Shown: positions 1 through 8,900, counted from the first letter of the stretch. The stretch: DNA of 64,000 bases from Candidatus Sulfotelmatobacter sp. (GCA_025462865.1 JAOAPI010000146.1:1-64000); one strand, 5' to 3'. Notes: generated from the letters alone by a model not told the origin. Numbers and translations are program-made.

Positions 1-126
1 GTCATCGACACGAAGGGAGTCGTGCGTTTCGCTCAGGTCGATCCCAATTTTATGACCGGACGTGCAAACCCAGAAGCTGTGCTCGATATACTGACAAAAC
101 TTTCTCCGCACAGAGAGGGGAAATAA
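1..126 (+). CDS. Peroxiredoxin / AhpC-TSA family protein, C-terminal end only
   Basis: The window opens inside a reading frame that runs from base 1 to a TAA at 124-126 and encodes about 41 residues (VIDTKGVVRFAQVDPNF and on to SPHREGK). A strand-turn with 'DTKGVVRFAQVDP' followed by a short helix is the usual C-terminal end of thioredoxin-fold peroxiredoxins, which reduce hydroperoxides in the cytoplasm. The catalytic cysteines lie upstream, outside the window, so the subclass cannot be given. Family assignment rests only on this tail and is moderately secure. A different redoxin, such as a thiol-disulfide oxidoreductase, is the main alternative. Confidence 0.6.
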   Translation, partial: VIDTKGVVRFAQVDPNFMTGRANPEAVLDILTKLSPHREGK

Positions 127-447
127 AGCGGGAGCGGACAGAACCATCAATCCCGATCTCGAGCGGTAGTATTACACCTGTAAAAATCCCGCCTTCGCCG
201 TACTTGGGCGTAGTGCGGCAGTCCCCGAGGGTCTCTAAGTTATTGGGAGTACTTGACCACAGAAGCGAGTCAAGGTAGCGCTCTAACCAACTGAGCTACG
301 CGCCTATACTGCACTTATTCTAATGACTTCGGCGTGTTCCCGCAATGTGGGTCACAGCACCTTCGCCATCCACGACTGGAAGACGACTGGAAGACGAACC
401 GCGGTTACCAGTTGCAAAGTTCCGCTCCGGGCGGCGACAATCGTTGC
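127..447. other. Intergenic region with a tRNA remnant
   Basis: About 320 bases lie between the redoxin tail and the next convincing start. The only recognisable item is the 5' half of a tRNA on the minus strand near 266-305. Several overlapping open frames between 320 and 620 on both strands have no family character and look like chance frames. No terminator with a clear T-tract was seen after the redoxin gene. Confidence 0.5.
266..305 (-). pseudogene. Truncated tRNA-like sequence (5' half, anticodon would be GAC, Val)
   Basis: Read on the minus strand from about 305, the sequence gives a seven-base acceptor 5' strand (AGGCGCG), TA, a perfect D-arm (GCTC, loop AGTTGGTTA, GAGC), a 5' anticodon stem CTACC and a loop starting TTGAC. 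A complete gene should then show GGTAG, a T-arm and CGCGCCT. None of these follows in the next 140 bases. The bases after the loop instead form a small dyad, CTTGAC with GTCAAG. This is therefore a tRNA 5' half that lost its 3' half, perhaps left by recombination inside the anticodon loop. A diverged functional tRNA is unlikely because the acceptor stem cannot close. Confidence 0.5.
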
Positions 448-882
448 ATGCCGAAGTCTTCCCAGCGCGAGAATGCCGCTCCCTCCGCGCGGCGCCCAGC
501 CTCGGCTCCTTTCTTGCCGGGATCAATGGTCGTCGTGACCCTCGGCAATCCTCGCGACAAGTTCTGGGGTGTGATTTTGGCGCTGGCTCCTGAAGGACTG
601 AGCGCGAGTGGCATTGAGCTCGCATCTTTCGACGACTTTGTCGTGATGGTCAAAGATGGCGAATCGTTCACTCCCGCGGTCGTCTTTTTTCCGATGCACC
701 GAATTGAACGCATCGAGCTCGACCTTCCCGATGGCAGCCTGACTTCCCTTTCGCAGCGTTTTTCGGCCAAGACCGGACTAGATCCCGCCGCAGTGCTCGG
801 CTCCGCCGGAGCTGACGGAAAAGAAAGTCCGCAGGCGGGCCCAAGGCGTTCCGCGGCTCGTGCGATCGAGGACCAGGCTTGA
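448..882 (+). CDS. Conserved hypothetical protein upstream of pgsA
   Basis: A frame of up to 182 codons is open from 334, but protein-like sequence begins only around residue 60 of it. I place the start at the ATG at 448 (144 aa, MPKSSQRENAA); the ATG at 526 (MVVVTLGNPRDK) is a serious alternative. The core alternates hydrophobic strands: VVVTLGNPRDKFWGVILAL, then GIELASFDDFVVMV, then VVFFPMHRIERIELD. This suggests a small all-beta fold such as an SH3-like or LSM-like barrel, with a low-complexity basic tail. No catalytic motif is visible. Its stop overlaps the TTG start of the CDP-alcohol phosphatidyltransferase by four bases, so the two are probably translationally coupled. Function unknown. 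Confidence 0.6.
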   Translation: MPKSSQRENAAPSARRPASAPFLPGSMVVVTLGNPRDKFWGVILALAPEGLSASGIELASFDDFVVMVKDGESFTPAVVFFPMHRIERIELDLPDGSLTSLSQRFSAKTGLDPAAVLGSAGADGKESPQAGPRRSAARAIEDQA

Positions 883-1478
883 AACTGTCGCAAATCTTTA
901 CCGCGCCCAACCAACTCACGCTGCTGCGGATGATTTTCGTTCCGTTTATCGTGATCCAACTGGTCGAGGGCCGTTACTTTTGGGCTCTCATACTTTTTGT
1001 GATCGCCGGATTCAGCGACGGCCTCGATGGTTTGTTAGCTCGCAAATTGCATCAGCAGACTTTGCTCGGCCAATACATCGATCCCATCGCGGACAAACTT
1101 CTGTTAAGCACGATGTTTCCGGTGCTCTCCATTCTGCACAAGATTCCCTGGAAGTACACCGTGCTCGTGTTCAGTCGCGATATTTCCATCCTGGCCGCCA
1201 GCGCCGTTCTGTTTGCCATCGCCGGACTGCGCAATTTCCGCCCCAGCATTTTCGGAAAGGCAAACACGTTCGCGCAGATTGCCGCTCTGTTCTTCGTAAT
1301 GTTATTTTGCGTCCGCCCGATGCGCTGGATCTGGATTAGCCGAACCGTTTTCTTGCGCGCCACTTTTTTCTTCACAATTATCTCGGCGCTCCACTACGTT
1401 TTTCTGGTGCAGCATCGGCTGCGGTCGCACACGAATACTCTGCCTTCGCATTCTTCCGCGGACGTGCGCTCTGGTTGA
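879..1478 (+). CDS. pgsA: CDP-alcohol phosphatidyltransferase, probably phosphatidylglycerophosphate synthase
   Basis: A 199-residue inner-membrane enzyme that transfers a phosphatidyl group from CDP-diacylglycerol to an alcohol, most likely glycerol-3-phosphate, the first step to phosphatidylglycerol and cardiolipin. The signature D-x2-DG-x2-AR-x8-G-x3-D-x3-D is complete: D47 and D50 in DGLDG, AR at 54-55, G64, D68 and D72. Four to five hydrophobic segments surround it, as usual for the family. The start is a TTG at 879 overlapping the stop of the preceding gene (TTGA). The exact alcohol acceptor cannot be read from sequence, so PgsA is the best guess by length and motif. The C-terminus (HTNTLPSHSSADVRSG) is a soluble tail. 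Confidence 0.85.
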   Translation: MKLSQIFTAPNQLTLLRMIFVPFIVIQLVEGRYFWALILFVIAGFSDGLDGLLARKLHQQTLLGQYIDPIADKLLLSTMFPVLSILHKIPWKYTVLVFSRDISILAASAVLFAIAGLRNFRPSIFGKANTFAQIAALFFVMLFCVRPMRWIWISRTVFLRATFFFTIISALHYVFLVQHRLRSHTNTLPSHSSADVRSG

Positions 1479-1535
1479 CCCTTTTTCCGGCCTCCCCCTA
1501 AAATTGGAAGTTCATCTCTGAGCGCGCCACCAGCT

Positions 1536-3020
1536 ATGGCCTTACGCCTTTACAACACTATGTCCTCGCAGGTCGAGGATTTCCATCCTATCCGGGACAA
1601 TGAAGTACGCATGTACGCTTGCGGTCCCACCGTTTACGACTACGGACACATCGGCAACTTCCGCACCTTCATCGCCGTCGACATGCTGCAGCGGTTCTTA
1701 CGGCAGTCAGGCTACAAGCTGCGCTTTGTAATGAATATCACCGATCTGGACGACAAGATTATTCGCAACGCGGCGCGCGACGGCGTCAGCGTTCAGCAAT
1801 ACACCGCGAAATATCAAAAGGCATTTCTCGAAGACTCTGACATGATCGGCATCGAGCACCCGCATCTGGTTCGCGCCACCGAACATATTCCTCAGATGGC
1901 CGACTTCGTTGCCAAGCTGGTTGCCCGTAATCTGGCGTACCGCACCGACGACGGGTCTTATTACTTCCGCATCGCCAGCTTCCCGCCCTACGGAAAATTG
2001 TCCAAAAAAGACTTCAGCGAAATGCGCGACGGATCTCGCGTCGACGTCGACGAATATGACAAGGATAGCGCCCGCGACTTTGCTCTCTGGAAAGCCCCTA
2101 AACCGGGCGAGGCTTCCTGGGACACGTCCATTGGACCCGGCCGACCCGGCTGGCACCTGGAATGCTCCGTAATGTCGATGGCGGAACTCGGCGAAACCTT
2201 CGACCTGCACGCTGGTGGAGAAGACCTCATCTTCCCGCATCACGAAAATGAAATCGCGCAGTCCGAGTCCCTCACCGGCAAGACTTTCGCTCGCTTCTGG
2301 TTCCATGTGCGCTTCCTGCTCGTCGAAGGCGAGAAGATGTCGAAGAGCCTGGGGAACTTCTACACCCTGCGTGACCTGGTACTGAAGGGACACAAGCCGT
2401 CATCTATTCGATATTTGCTGACGTCAGTTCCCTATCGAACCCAGCTCAACTTTACGTTCGACGGCCTTAAGCAAGCCGCGGTCTCTGTCGAGCGATTGCG
2501 CAATTTTCGACAGCGCCTGAGCTCGGGAGATTTTCCGTCCGGCGCCAATCCGGAGATGCAAGCGCTCGGCAACGAAACCATCGACCGCATGCGCGCTGCA
2601 CTCGAGGATGATCTGAACACCGCGCAGGCGCAGGGCGCCATTTTCGAAATGGTGCGAAAGGCCAACTCTGCGCTTGACGCAGGCCAGGTAAAAAAAGACG
2701 ATACACGCCGACTGCTTGCCGCCCTTGAGAAGTTTGACGAGATTTTCGCCGTGCTCAAAGATGACGACGGTCCGAAAATGAAACAGGTTTTCGATTGGGC
2801 GCCCACCGAAGGCCGCGAGAAAGATATCAGTCCTGAACTTCGAGAAGCAGTCCAGTCAGGCCAACTCTCTGACGCCGACATCGAAAATAAAATCGCCGAG
2901 ATGGAAGCCGCCCGTCGCGCCCGTAACTTCAAAACCTCGGACGCTCTACGCGCCGAACTCGCCGCAGCAGGCGTCATCATCGAGAACACGAAAGAAGGCG
3001 TACGCTACAGAAGAAAGTAG
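1536..3020 (+). CDS. cysS: Cysteinyl-tRNA synthetase
   Basis: A class I aminoacyl-tRNA synthetase of 494 residues that charges tRNA-Cys. The HIGH-like motif HIGN is at 38-41 and KMSKS at 267-271. The catalytic-site zinc ligands are all present at the expected spacing: C29, C210, H235 and E239. The C-terminal DALR/anticodon region shows helices with NTAQAQGAIFEMVRK and the family ending (ARRARNFKTSDALRAELAAAGV). The length equals that of typical bacterial enzymes. It begins at an ATG 57 bases after pgsA on the same strand and may share its transcript. Assignment is secure. Confidence 0.97.
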   Translation: MALRLYNTMSSQVEDFHPIRDNEVRMYACGPTVYDYGHIGNFRTFIAVDMLQRFLRQSGYKLRFVMNITDLDDKIIRNAARDGVSVQQYTAKYQKAFLEDSDMIGIEHPHLVRATEHIPQMADFVAKLVARNLAYRTDDGSYYFRIASFPPYGKLSKKDFSEMRDGSRVDVDEYDKDSARDFALWKAPKPGEASWDTSIGPGRPGWHLECSVMSMAELGETFDLHAGGEDLIFPHHENEIAQSESLTGKTFARFWFHVRFLLVEGEKMSKSLGNFYTLRDLVLKGHKPSSIRYLLTSVPYRTQLNFTFDGLKQAAVSVERLRNFRQRLSSGDFPSGANPEMQALGNETIDRMRAALEDDLNTAQAQGAIFEMVRKANSALDAGQVKKDDTRRLLAALEKFDEIFAVLKDDDGPKMKQVFDWAPTEGREKDISPELREAVQSGQLSDADIENKIAEMEAARRARNFKTSDALRAELAAAGVIIENTKEGVRYRRK

Positions 3021-3038
3021 CTTCCAAGGTGTTAACCT

Positions 3039-3067
3039 GAAAGCTGAGAGCTGATAGCTGAAAGCGA
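3039..3067 (+). repeat. Short AGCTGA-type tandem repeat directly before a start codon
   Basis: The spacer between cysS and the FmdE gene contains GAAAGCTGAGAGCTGATAGC and one further GCTGAAAGC unit, tandem 7-9-base units with the core AGCTGA. It ends six bases before the ATG at 3073, and no Shine-Dalgarno sequence is visible, so the repeat occupies the ribosome-binding position. Similar AGCTGA tracts occur between genes in other bacteria; their role is unknown. Confidence 0.5.
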
Positions 3068-3072
3068 CTCCC

Positions 3073-3654
3073 ATGCATTCCCTCGACGAATATCTTCGCA
3101 ATGCCGAACAAGCCCACGGACATCTCTGCGCCGGCCAAGTTCTCGGCGTGCGCCTCGCGATGCTGGGCCTGGCAAAGCTTGAGATTGATGATCCGCGGGG
3201 AAAAGACCGCAAGCGGCTTGTCACCTTCGTTGAAATCGACCGCTGCGCCACCGATGCTGTCGCCGTTGTCACCGGATGTCGTCTCGGCAAACGTGCTCTA
3301 AAGTTCCGCGATTGGGGAAAAGTTGCGGCTACCTTCGTGGACGTAAGCACTGGCAAGGCCATCCGCATCGCGGCGAAGGAATCATCGAAGGCTCTTGCGC
3401 GCCAGATGCATCCGGAAATCGCTGACAAGAATCAGCAGCAGATGCTCGCCTATCACGAAATCGCGGATGACGATCTCTTCACCACCCAGTGGGTAAAAGT
3501 GAACTTGCCGCCCGAAGAGTTTCCCGGATACAAAGGGGAACGCGTGGTGTGCGAGACCTGTGGTGAAGGCATCAATTTTCGAAGAGAAGTACGTAACGAC
3601 GAAAAAGTGTTGTGTCGAGCCTGCGCCGGAGAACGTTACTACGAACCGCTATGA
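3073..3654 (+). CDS. FmdE-family protein with C-terminal zinc finger
   Basis: The 193-residue product has the N-terminal FmdE pattern, with [15 protein letters not shown] at about 15-29 (HGH and a Cys), the next conserved block [16 protein letters not shown], and [18 protein letters not shown] after it. The C-terminal part carries a four-cysteine zinc-binding element, CETCGE with CRACAGE 20-odd residues later, resembling a TraR/DksA-type finger. FmdE proteins are named after the formylmethanofuran dehydrogenase operon, but bacterial versions often stand alone and their biochemical role is unclear. No formylmethanofuran dehydrogenase subunits or molybdopterin genes are nearby here. The gene ends inside the 3' end of gatA on the other strand (overlap 3639-3654). 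Confidence 0.85.
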   Translation: MHSLDEYLRNAEQAHGHLCAGQVLGVRLAMLGLAKLEIDDPRGKDRKRLVTFVEIDRCATDAVAVVTGCRLGKRALKFRDWGKVAATFVDVSTGKAIRIAAKESSKALARQMHPEIADKNQQQMLAYHEIADDDLFTTQWVKVNLPPEEFPGYKGERVVCETCGEGINFRREVRNDEKVLCRACAGERYYEPL

Positions 3655-5084
3655 GCGCTGCGCTCATACGCCTGCGCAATTCGTAAAATTGTGCCTTCAT
3701 CAAAGTGCTTCCCGAGAATTTGCAATCCAATCGGGAGCTTCTCGCGCGTCTCTCCGCACGGCACAGAAATTCCCGGAATGCCCGCCAAATCTGCCGTGAC
3801 TGTATAGATGTCAGCCAGATACATCGCCAGCGGATCATTCGACTTTTCCCCCAGCCTGAACGCAGCGGTAGGACTGGTCGGCGTGACAATTGCATCCACT
3901 TTGGAAAAGGCTTCCTCGAAATCACGCGTCAGCAGCGTCCGCACTTTCTGCGCTTTTAGATAATACGCATCGTAATATCCGGCGCTCAGGGCGTACGTGC
4001 CCAGCATGATGCGGCGCTTCACTTCCGCGCCAAAACCCTCGTCGCGGCTGCGCCGGTACATTTCTGAAAGCGACTTCACTCCCGCAACGCGATAGCTGTA
4101 GCGCACTCCGTCGTAGCGGGCAAGGTTCGAAGACGCTTCCGCCGTCGCGATCAAATAATAGGCAGGGATGGCATAAGGCGTGTGCGGCAGCGAAACCGGT
4201 ACCACCTCGCAGCCCACACGCTTCAACTTGTCGATGGCCGACTCCACGGCATGGCGCACCTCGTCATCGAGTCCGTCGCCAAAATATTCTTTGGCCACAC
4301 CGAGTTTCAAACCGCGCACCGGCTTTTCCAGTTCTGCCAAATAGTCCGGCACTGGAATATCTGCTGAAGTCGAATCCATCGGATCGCGTCCCGCAATCGT
4401 GCGCAACACAATCGCAGCGTCCTTCACGTTCTTTGCTAGCGGGCCGATGTGATCGAGCGATGACGCGAACGCAATCAGTCCATACCGCGAGACTCGGCCA
4501 TACGTCGGCATCAATCCCACCACGCCACAAAATGATGCCGGCTGCCGGATCGATCCCCCCGTGTCTGATCCCAGCGCAACCACCGCCATGTCCGCGGCAA
4601 CAGCCGCCGCCGAGCCGCCCGAAGATCCTCCCGGCACGCGCCCTAAATCGCGGGGATGCCGCACCGGATGGAATGCGGAATTCTCATTCGAAGAACCCAT
4701 GGCGAACTCGTCGCAATTCGTCTTGCCAAGTATTACCGCGCCCGCCGCTTCCATTCGCTCCACCGCCGTGCAATCGAAGGGTGGGATATATTTGTTGAGA
4801 ATCTTGGATCCCGCCGTCGTGCGCACGCCGCGCGTCGACATCACATCTTTGATTGCGACCGGTACTCCACCCAGAGGCGGCAACGGTTTCCCCTCGACGG
4901 CCATCCGGTCAATGCGATCCGCCTGCTCCAGAGCACGCTCTTTGCAAAGCGTAAGAAACGCACCAATCTGTCCGTCCTCTTTTTGAATCTGTGTGTAATG
5001 CTCCTCCACCAGCGCGAGCGCGGTCGTCTTTCGCTTCTGCACCGCGGAGCGTGCGTCGTCGATGCTGAGTCCGGCTAATTCCAT
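3639..5084 (-). CDS. gatA: Asp-tRNA(Asn)/Glu-tRNA(Gln) amidotransferase subunit A
   Basis: An amidase-signature enzyme of 481 residues and the glutaminase subunit of GatCAB, which converts misacylated Glu-tRNA-Gln or Asp-tRNA-Asn to the amide. The Ser-cisSer-Lys triad is complete: K79 in VAIKD, S154 in PGGSSGGS and S178 in GSDTGGS, at the same numbers as in well-studied GatA proteins. It follows gatC by 79 bases on the same strand, in a minus-strand group cca-dciA-gatC-gatA. No gatB is present in this window, so it must be elsewhere. The stop overlaps the end of the convergent FmdE gene by 16 bases. Confidence 0.96.
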   Translation of the reverse strand: MELAGLSIDDARSAVQKRKTTALALVEEHYTQIQKEDGQIGAFLTLCKERALEQADRIDRMAVEGKPLPPLGGVPVAIKDVMSTRGVRTTAGSKILNKYIPPFDCTAVERMEAAGAVILGKTNCDEFAMGSSNENSAFHPVRHPRDLGRVPGGSSGGSAAAVAADMAVVALGSDTGGSIRQPASFCGVVGLMPTYGRVSRYGLIAFASSLDHIGPLAKNVKDAAIVLRTIAGRDPMDSTSADIPVPDYLAELEKPVRGLKLGVAKEYFGDGLDDEVRHAVESAIDKLKRVGCEVVPVSLPHTPYAIPAYYLIATAEASSNLARYDGVRYSYRVAGVKSLSEMYRRSRDEGFGAEVKRRIMLGTYALSAGYYDAYYLKAQKVRTLLTRDFEEAFSKVDAIVTPTSPTAAFRLGEKSNDPLAMYLADIYTVTADLAGIPGISVPCGETREKLPIGLQILGKHFDEGTILRIAQAYERSAHSGS

Positions 5085-5163
5085 CGGGGTTGATAAGTTT
5101 TTCGGATATAGAATTTCGGATAGATGAGGTGGCTTTCTTGGACCTTCAGCAGTAGCTGAACAA

Positions 5164-5502
5164 CTATCTCTCGATCACCTTCGGCACTCGAAAAAACGTC
5201 CCATCGGAATCGGGAGCATTTTCCAGCGCAGTTTCCTGAGGCAACGATTTCCGCAGACCTTCGAGAATATCGTCACGAGTCGCGTAAGCAAATCTCGCGC
5301 TGCCTTGTTTGGATTCGTCGACGCCGTAGCGATCCGACACCTGCGCCATCGGTTCCACTTTGGATGTATCCAGCTCGTTGAGCCTTTCGATGTAGCCGAG
5401 AATCGAGTTCAAATCGCGCACCATGCCGACGCGCTCTTCCGCCGAAAGCTCCAGGTTGGCAAGATCTGCGACATAGGTGACGTCTTTTTCTGTGACTTTC
5501 AT
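5164..5502 (-). CDS. gatC: Asp-tRNA(Asn)/Glu-tRNA(Gln) amidotransferase subunit C
   Basis: A 112-residue GatC, the small belt-like subunit that wraps and stabilises GatA. The N-terminus has the family pattern [18 protein letters not shown], followed by [19 protein letters not shown] and a C-terminal segment ([21 protein letters not shown] then [13 protein letters not shown]) that is almost universal in the family. The start ATG at 5502 is 13 bases after the dciA stop, and gatA follows. The order dciA-gatC-gatA suggests one transcript. Confidence 0.95.
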   Translation of the reverse strand: MKVTEKDVTYVADLANLELSAEERVGMVRDLNSILGYIERLNELDTSKVEPMAQVSDRYGVDESKQGSARFAYATRDDILEGLRKSLPQETALENAPDSDGTFFRVPKVIER

Positions 5503-5515
5503 TTTTGAGGAAGCT

Positions 5516-5803
5516 TCAATCTCTTCCCGTTCGAATTACGAATTCAATTCTCTCTACTTTTTGCCCGGCGTAACGATTCAGCGTAGCCAGATAACGCGGA
5601 GCCAGGCTTTGCATTTCACGCTTCCATCCAGCATCCGGCACTTCAACGCGCAGCACTTCATCGGAGAACTCGAGAGCCCGCGTGCGTTCAGCCACTACCG
5701 ACCCGCAGACCAGAGGCCACGCCAGCAAAGGCGCTTCGCCTTGCGGCACACGCCGCAACGATCCCAGCACAAGCTTTTCTAATCCCGCGCCTGCTTGCTG
5801 CAT
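5516..5803 (-). CDS. dciA: DUF721 / DciA-family protein
   Basis: A 95-residue protein with the DUF721 pattern: W..VCGSVVAERTRALEF, then EVLRVEVPDAGWKREMQSLA, then a helix ending LATLNRYAG and VERIEFVIR. DUF721 includes DciA, the helicase operator that assists replicative helicase DnaB in bacteria without DnaC or DnaI. This copy is nearly just the domain, with a short N-terminus, and could have a more specialised role. It lies between cca and gatC on the same strand. The start at 5803 is the first ATG in frame. Symbol assigned by family only. Confidence 0.75.
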   Translation of the reverse strand: MQQAGAGLEKLVLGSLRRVPQGEAPLLAWPLVCGSVVAERTRALEFSDEVLRVEVPDAGWKREMQSLAPRYLATLNRYAGQKVERIEFVIRTGRD

Positions 5804-5898
5804 CTGGATTCCTTGAGACTAATTTTTCACATCAAGACTGCGAGATTCAGATTCTAGCACTCCAAAAACCTTCCCGCGCCACACGACCCTCTGCTCTT

Positions 5899-7248
5899 TC
5901 ACACGGGGAACTCTCGCTTGACGAACTCCAGGGCGCTATCGCGAGATAGCAGTCGTCCCTCGAGCTGACCATCCTCCACAGCCCCCAGAATCTCGCTGAA
6001 CTTCGGACCGGGCGAATAGCCCGCCGCGATCAAATCATGCCCGGTCACCAGCGGCGCAGGACGAATTTTCTCCGGCGGAATCTCGGTGAGTTTCTTCTGA
6101 ATGAACTCGTACGTACTTAGATTGCGATGGCTGGCCAGACTGTCAGCCCGATGCAATGCGAGATGTTCATTAAAACCCGGCAGGCGGAGAAATTTCTTCA
6201 GCGTCGATTCCTTCATGCGGGTGGCGTCGCCAAATCGCATGTGATTATCGACCAGCGCCAACACTTGCGCCGCATCATGATTGGAGAATCGCAGCCGCTC
6301 ACAAATTTCCTCCGCTATCTTGACGCCTACATCCACATGCCCGTCAAACCGGATGCGGTCGGGCGCCACGCGAAATGTCGCCGGTTTGCCCACGTCGTGC
6401 AACAGCGCCCCCCACGCCAGTGTTGGCGGGCATGGCTTCGGCAAATTCTCCATCAGAAGCAGCGTGTGCGCGAACACGTCCCCTTCAGGATGAAATTCCG
6501 GCGGCTGCTGCACGCCCTTCATTAAAGAAATTTCCGGCAGCACTTCCCTCAACAGGCCGGTTTCGTCGAGCAGAAGAAACGCACGCCGAGCGTGTCCCTC
6601 GGTTAGCATTTTTGTGATTTCATCGCGAACCCGCTCGCGCGACACCACACGAATTTCGGGGGCCAGCCTTTGGATCGCAGCGAGTGTCTCCCCTTCGATT
6701 TCATACTCAAAGCGCGCCGCAAAGCGCACTGCCCGCAGCATCCGCAATTTGTCTTCCGCAAACCGCCGCTCCGGATCACCGATCGTGCGGACAATTCCGG
6801 CTTCAAGGTCTCTGCGCCCGCCTACAAAATCGAGCACTTCCCCGCCCACTGGATCGAGCAGCATGCCATTGATCGTGAAGTCGCGGCGCGCGACGTCCTC
6901 GCGTGGATCCTGGCTGAATCGCACTTCATCGGGACGCCGTCCGTCGGAATAGCCAAGATCGCAGCGGAACGTCGCCACCTCCACAGCCTGGGATTTCGGC
7001 GTGGCGCTCTCGTCAGCGCCTGCACGCTGATCTTCCGGCAGCGGCACCAGCACAACTCCAAATTGCACCCCGACGGCGTAGGTGTCCGGAAAAATCTCCA
7101 TGACTTGCGTGGGGGTCGCGCTGGTCGCTACGTCATAGTCCGCCGGTTCGCGCTTCAGCAAGACATCGCGCACACATCCGCCAACTAGGTAGGCTTGAAA
7201 GCCGCGCTGATGTAAAGCCCTGGTAATGGAGATAGCGAAGTCTTTCAT
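5899..7248 (-). CDS. cca: CCA tRNA nucleotidyltransferase / poly(A) polymerase family, with HD domain
   Basis: A class II nucleotidyltransferase of 449 residues. The head domain has LVGGCVRDVLL (21-31) and the metal-binding D37-x-D39 in DYDVAT, followed by RRDFTINGMLLDP and an RRDLEAGIVRTIGDPERRF block for nucleotide recognition. After the neck comes an HD domain with LLHDVGKPAT and a distal DNHMRFGD. The enzyme adds or repairs the CCA end of tRNAs; some members are poly(A) polymerases, and the HD domain argues for a CCA enzyme of the proteobacterial type. The gene is divergent from tsaD with about 80 bases between, a shared promoter region for two tRNA-processing genes. Confidence 0.9.
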   Translation of the reverse strand: MKDFAISITRALHQRGFQAYLVGGCVRDVLLKREPADYDVATSATPTQVMEIFPDTYAVGVQFGVVLVPLPEDQRAGADESATPKSQAVEVATFRCDLGYSDGRRPDEVRFSQDPREDVARRDFTINGMLLDPVGGEVLDFVGGRRDLEAGIVRTIGDPERRFAEDKLRMLRAVRFAARFEYEIEGETLAAIQRLAPEIRVVSRERVRDEITKMLTEGHARRAFLLLDETGLLREVLPEISLMKGVQQPPEFHPEGDVFAHTLLLMENLPKPCPPTLAWGALLHDVGKPATFRVAPDRIRFDGHVDVGVKIAEEICERLRFSNHDAAQVLALVDNHMRFGDATRMKESTLKKFLRLPGFNEHLALHRADSLASHRNLSTYEFIQKKLTEIPPEKIRPAPLVTGHDLIAAGYSPGPKFSEILGAVEDGQLEGRLLSRDSALEFVKREFPV

Positions 7249-7328
7249 CCCCGATCCTCAGCTCTCCATAATTGAGCGTCCCCAAAGACGTTTCGATTAA
7301 GCTACAACAAGAAACTTAAAACTAAATT

Positions 7329-8483
7329 ATGCCAGACGCCTACATCCTCGGCATCGAAAGCTCCTGCGACGAAACCGCCGCCGCGGTGGTGCGCTCGGGC
7401 GAAGAGGTCGTCTCGAACGTGGTGGCTTCGCAAATCGCGATGCATCAGCCCTACGGAGGCGTGGTGCCCGAACTGGCGTCGCGAGAGCATTTGCGGGCCA
7501 TCGTTCCTGTCGTGCGGCAAGCGCTGGCGGAGGCCAATCAGTCTTATCAGTCCGTCGACGCGATTGCAGTCACGCAAGGTCCCGGACTCGCGGGCGCTCT
7601 ACTGGTAGGCATCAGTTATGCCAAAGCCCTAGCCTTCGCGCTCGACAAACCTCTCATCGCCGTCAACCATCTTGAAGGCCACATCCATGCCGTTCTGTTG
7701 GAAGAACGTCAGAAGGGCAATCGCGAGCTGCAATTTCCGGTTCTGGCTCTGGTTGTTTCAGGAGGACATACACACCTCTACTTAGCCGCAAAGAACGCTG
7801 AAAGCTGGACATACGAAAACATCGGACACACTCGTGACGACGCCGCCGGCGAGGCCTTCGACAAAGTTGCAAAACTCTTGGGCCTGGGATATCCGGGAGG
7901 CCCCATCGTGGACCGCCTGGCTCCGCATGGTGATCCGAGTGCCGTAAAGTTTCCGCCCGCGCAGATTAAGCACCGTGACCGCCGCGACCACCGCGGTCCG
8001 AAAGAAACTGCAACGGATCTTCCCCGCTTTGATTTTTCCTATAGCGGCATCAAGACAGCCGTCCTGCGCTACGTGGAAGTTCACGCCATGCATCGCTCAA
8101 TCGAGGCCCGCCGCCAGGCTCTGGCAACCATCCCGAAGCCAACACTCGAAGACTATCTCTCGCACTGCGACAAGCAGACGCTTGATCTGGTCGCTTCGTT
8201 TCAGCGCGCGATTGTGGAAGATCTAATTGGCAAGACTTTGACCGCGGCCCGCGCCTATGACATAGCGACTCTTTTCGTTACGGGTGGAGTGGCGGCGAAT
8301 AACGAGTTGCGGCGAACCTTTGAGCAAAACGGCGCGCAGGAAGGTTTGCCTGTGTATTTTCCGTCGCGCCCACTCTCTACCGACAACGCCGCCATGATCG
8401 CCGCCGCGGCCTATCCGAAATTTCTCGCAAAAGATTTTGCCCCAATGGACTTTTCAGCCGAGGCAAACCTCGTCTTGCGCTAG
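7329..8483 (+). CDS. tsaD: tRNA N6-adenosine threonylcarbamoyltransferase
   Basis: A TsaD (Gcp/YgjD) protein of 384 residues, part of the complex that installs t6A at position 37 of ANN-decoding tRNAs. Visible motifs are GIESSCDETAAA (8-19), the metal-binding pair H114 and H118 in HLEGH, LALVVSGGHTHL, DDAAGEAFDKVAKLLGL and a C-terminal VTGGVAANNELR. The length is about 40 residues above many family members. Part of this is a charged insertion around 215-232 (KHRDRRDHRGPKETATD), just before the FDFSYSGIKTAVL block. It is divergent from cca. No tsaB, tsaC or tsaE was found in the window. Confidence 0.96.
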   Translation: MPDAYILGIESSCDETAAAVVRSGEEVVSNVVASQIAMHQPYGGVVPELASREHLRAIVPVVRQALAEANQSYQSVDAIAVTQGPGLAGALLVGISYAKALAFALDKPLIAVNHLEGHIHAVLLEERQKGNRELQFPVLALVVSGGHTHLYLAAKNAESWTYENIGHTRDDAAGEAFDKVAKLLGLGYPGGPIVDRLAPHGDPSAVKFPPAQIKHRDRRDHRGPKETATDLPRFDFSYSGIKTAVLRYVEVHAMHRSIEARRQALATIPKPTLEDYLSHCDKQTLDLVASFQRAIVEDLIGKTLTAARAYDIATLFVTGGVAANNELRRTFEQNGAQEGLPVYFPSRPLSTDNAAMIAAAAYPKFLAKDFAPMDFSAEANLVLR

Positions 8484-8519
8484 CTCTTTATGGGTAAAAC
8501 CGGCAGGTCCCCGCAACAA

Positions 8520-8900
8520 TTACCGTCCCGCCGCACGTCCGCGGCCCGTCACCGCATCCAGCGCTTTTTCGAGTTGGCTCTGCAGGTCGATATCTTTGTA
8601 GATCGAGAAGGTGGCTCGCTTTTCTGTTTCATCGAAGCCGCTGGCGCGGCCCGCAACAATAATAAGCGGGATACTGGCCGTTTCTGGGTTGCTCTTCAGG
8701 GCGTCAATCAATTCGTTCCCTGACATCTTTGGCATACGCATGTCGGTGACGATCAAATCTGGACGCACCCGCTGAAGGATCTGCAAGGCCTCCAGTCCGT
8801 TGGTCGCAGACTCCACCTGAAAGCCGCGCTCTTCCAAAAAGCGGCAGACGGCGTATCGGATGAGCATGGAGTCGTCGACCACCAGCGCCACTCGCGGCAT
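8520..8900 (-). CDS. Single-domain response regulator (CheY-like receiver)
   Basis: A 126-residue stand-alone receiver domain with D9 and D10 (VVDDS), the phospho-acceptor D53 in VTDMRMP and the conserved K102 (YKDID). The usual Thr/Ser of strand beta-4 is replaced by Ala (IIVAGRAS, about residue 83), which normally alters coupling between phosphorylation and output. There is no output domain, so it would act by protein contact as CheY-like proteins do. No cognate kinase is adjacent. The gene is convergent with tsaD (36 bases apart) and precedes the small zinc-ribbon gene on the same strand. Confidence 0.9.
   Translation of the reverse strand: MPRVALVVDDSMLIRYAVCRFLEERGFQVESATNGLEALQILQRVRPDLIVTDMRMPKMSGNELIDALKSNPETASIPLIIVAGRASGFDETEKRATFSIYKDIDLQSQLEKALDAVTGRGRAAGR

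Noticed and set aside
266-305. Group I intron-containing tRNA
   Set aside because: No 3' exon, no intron core and only about 140 bases remain before the upstream gene.
1-305. Integrated prophage or island end at the tRNA remnant
   Set aside because: No integrase, direct repeat or phage gene is visible in the window; only the remnant itself suggests recombination.
1707-2393. 228-residue minus-strand frame inside cysS
   Set aside because: Shadow of cysS; no start context and no family character.
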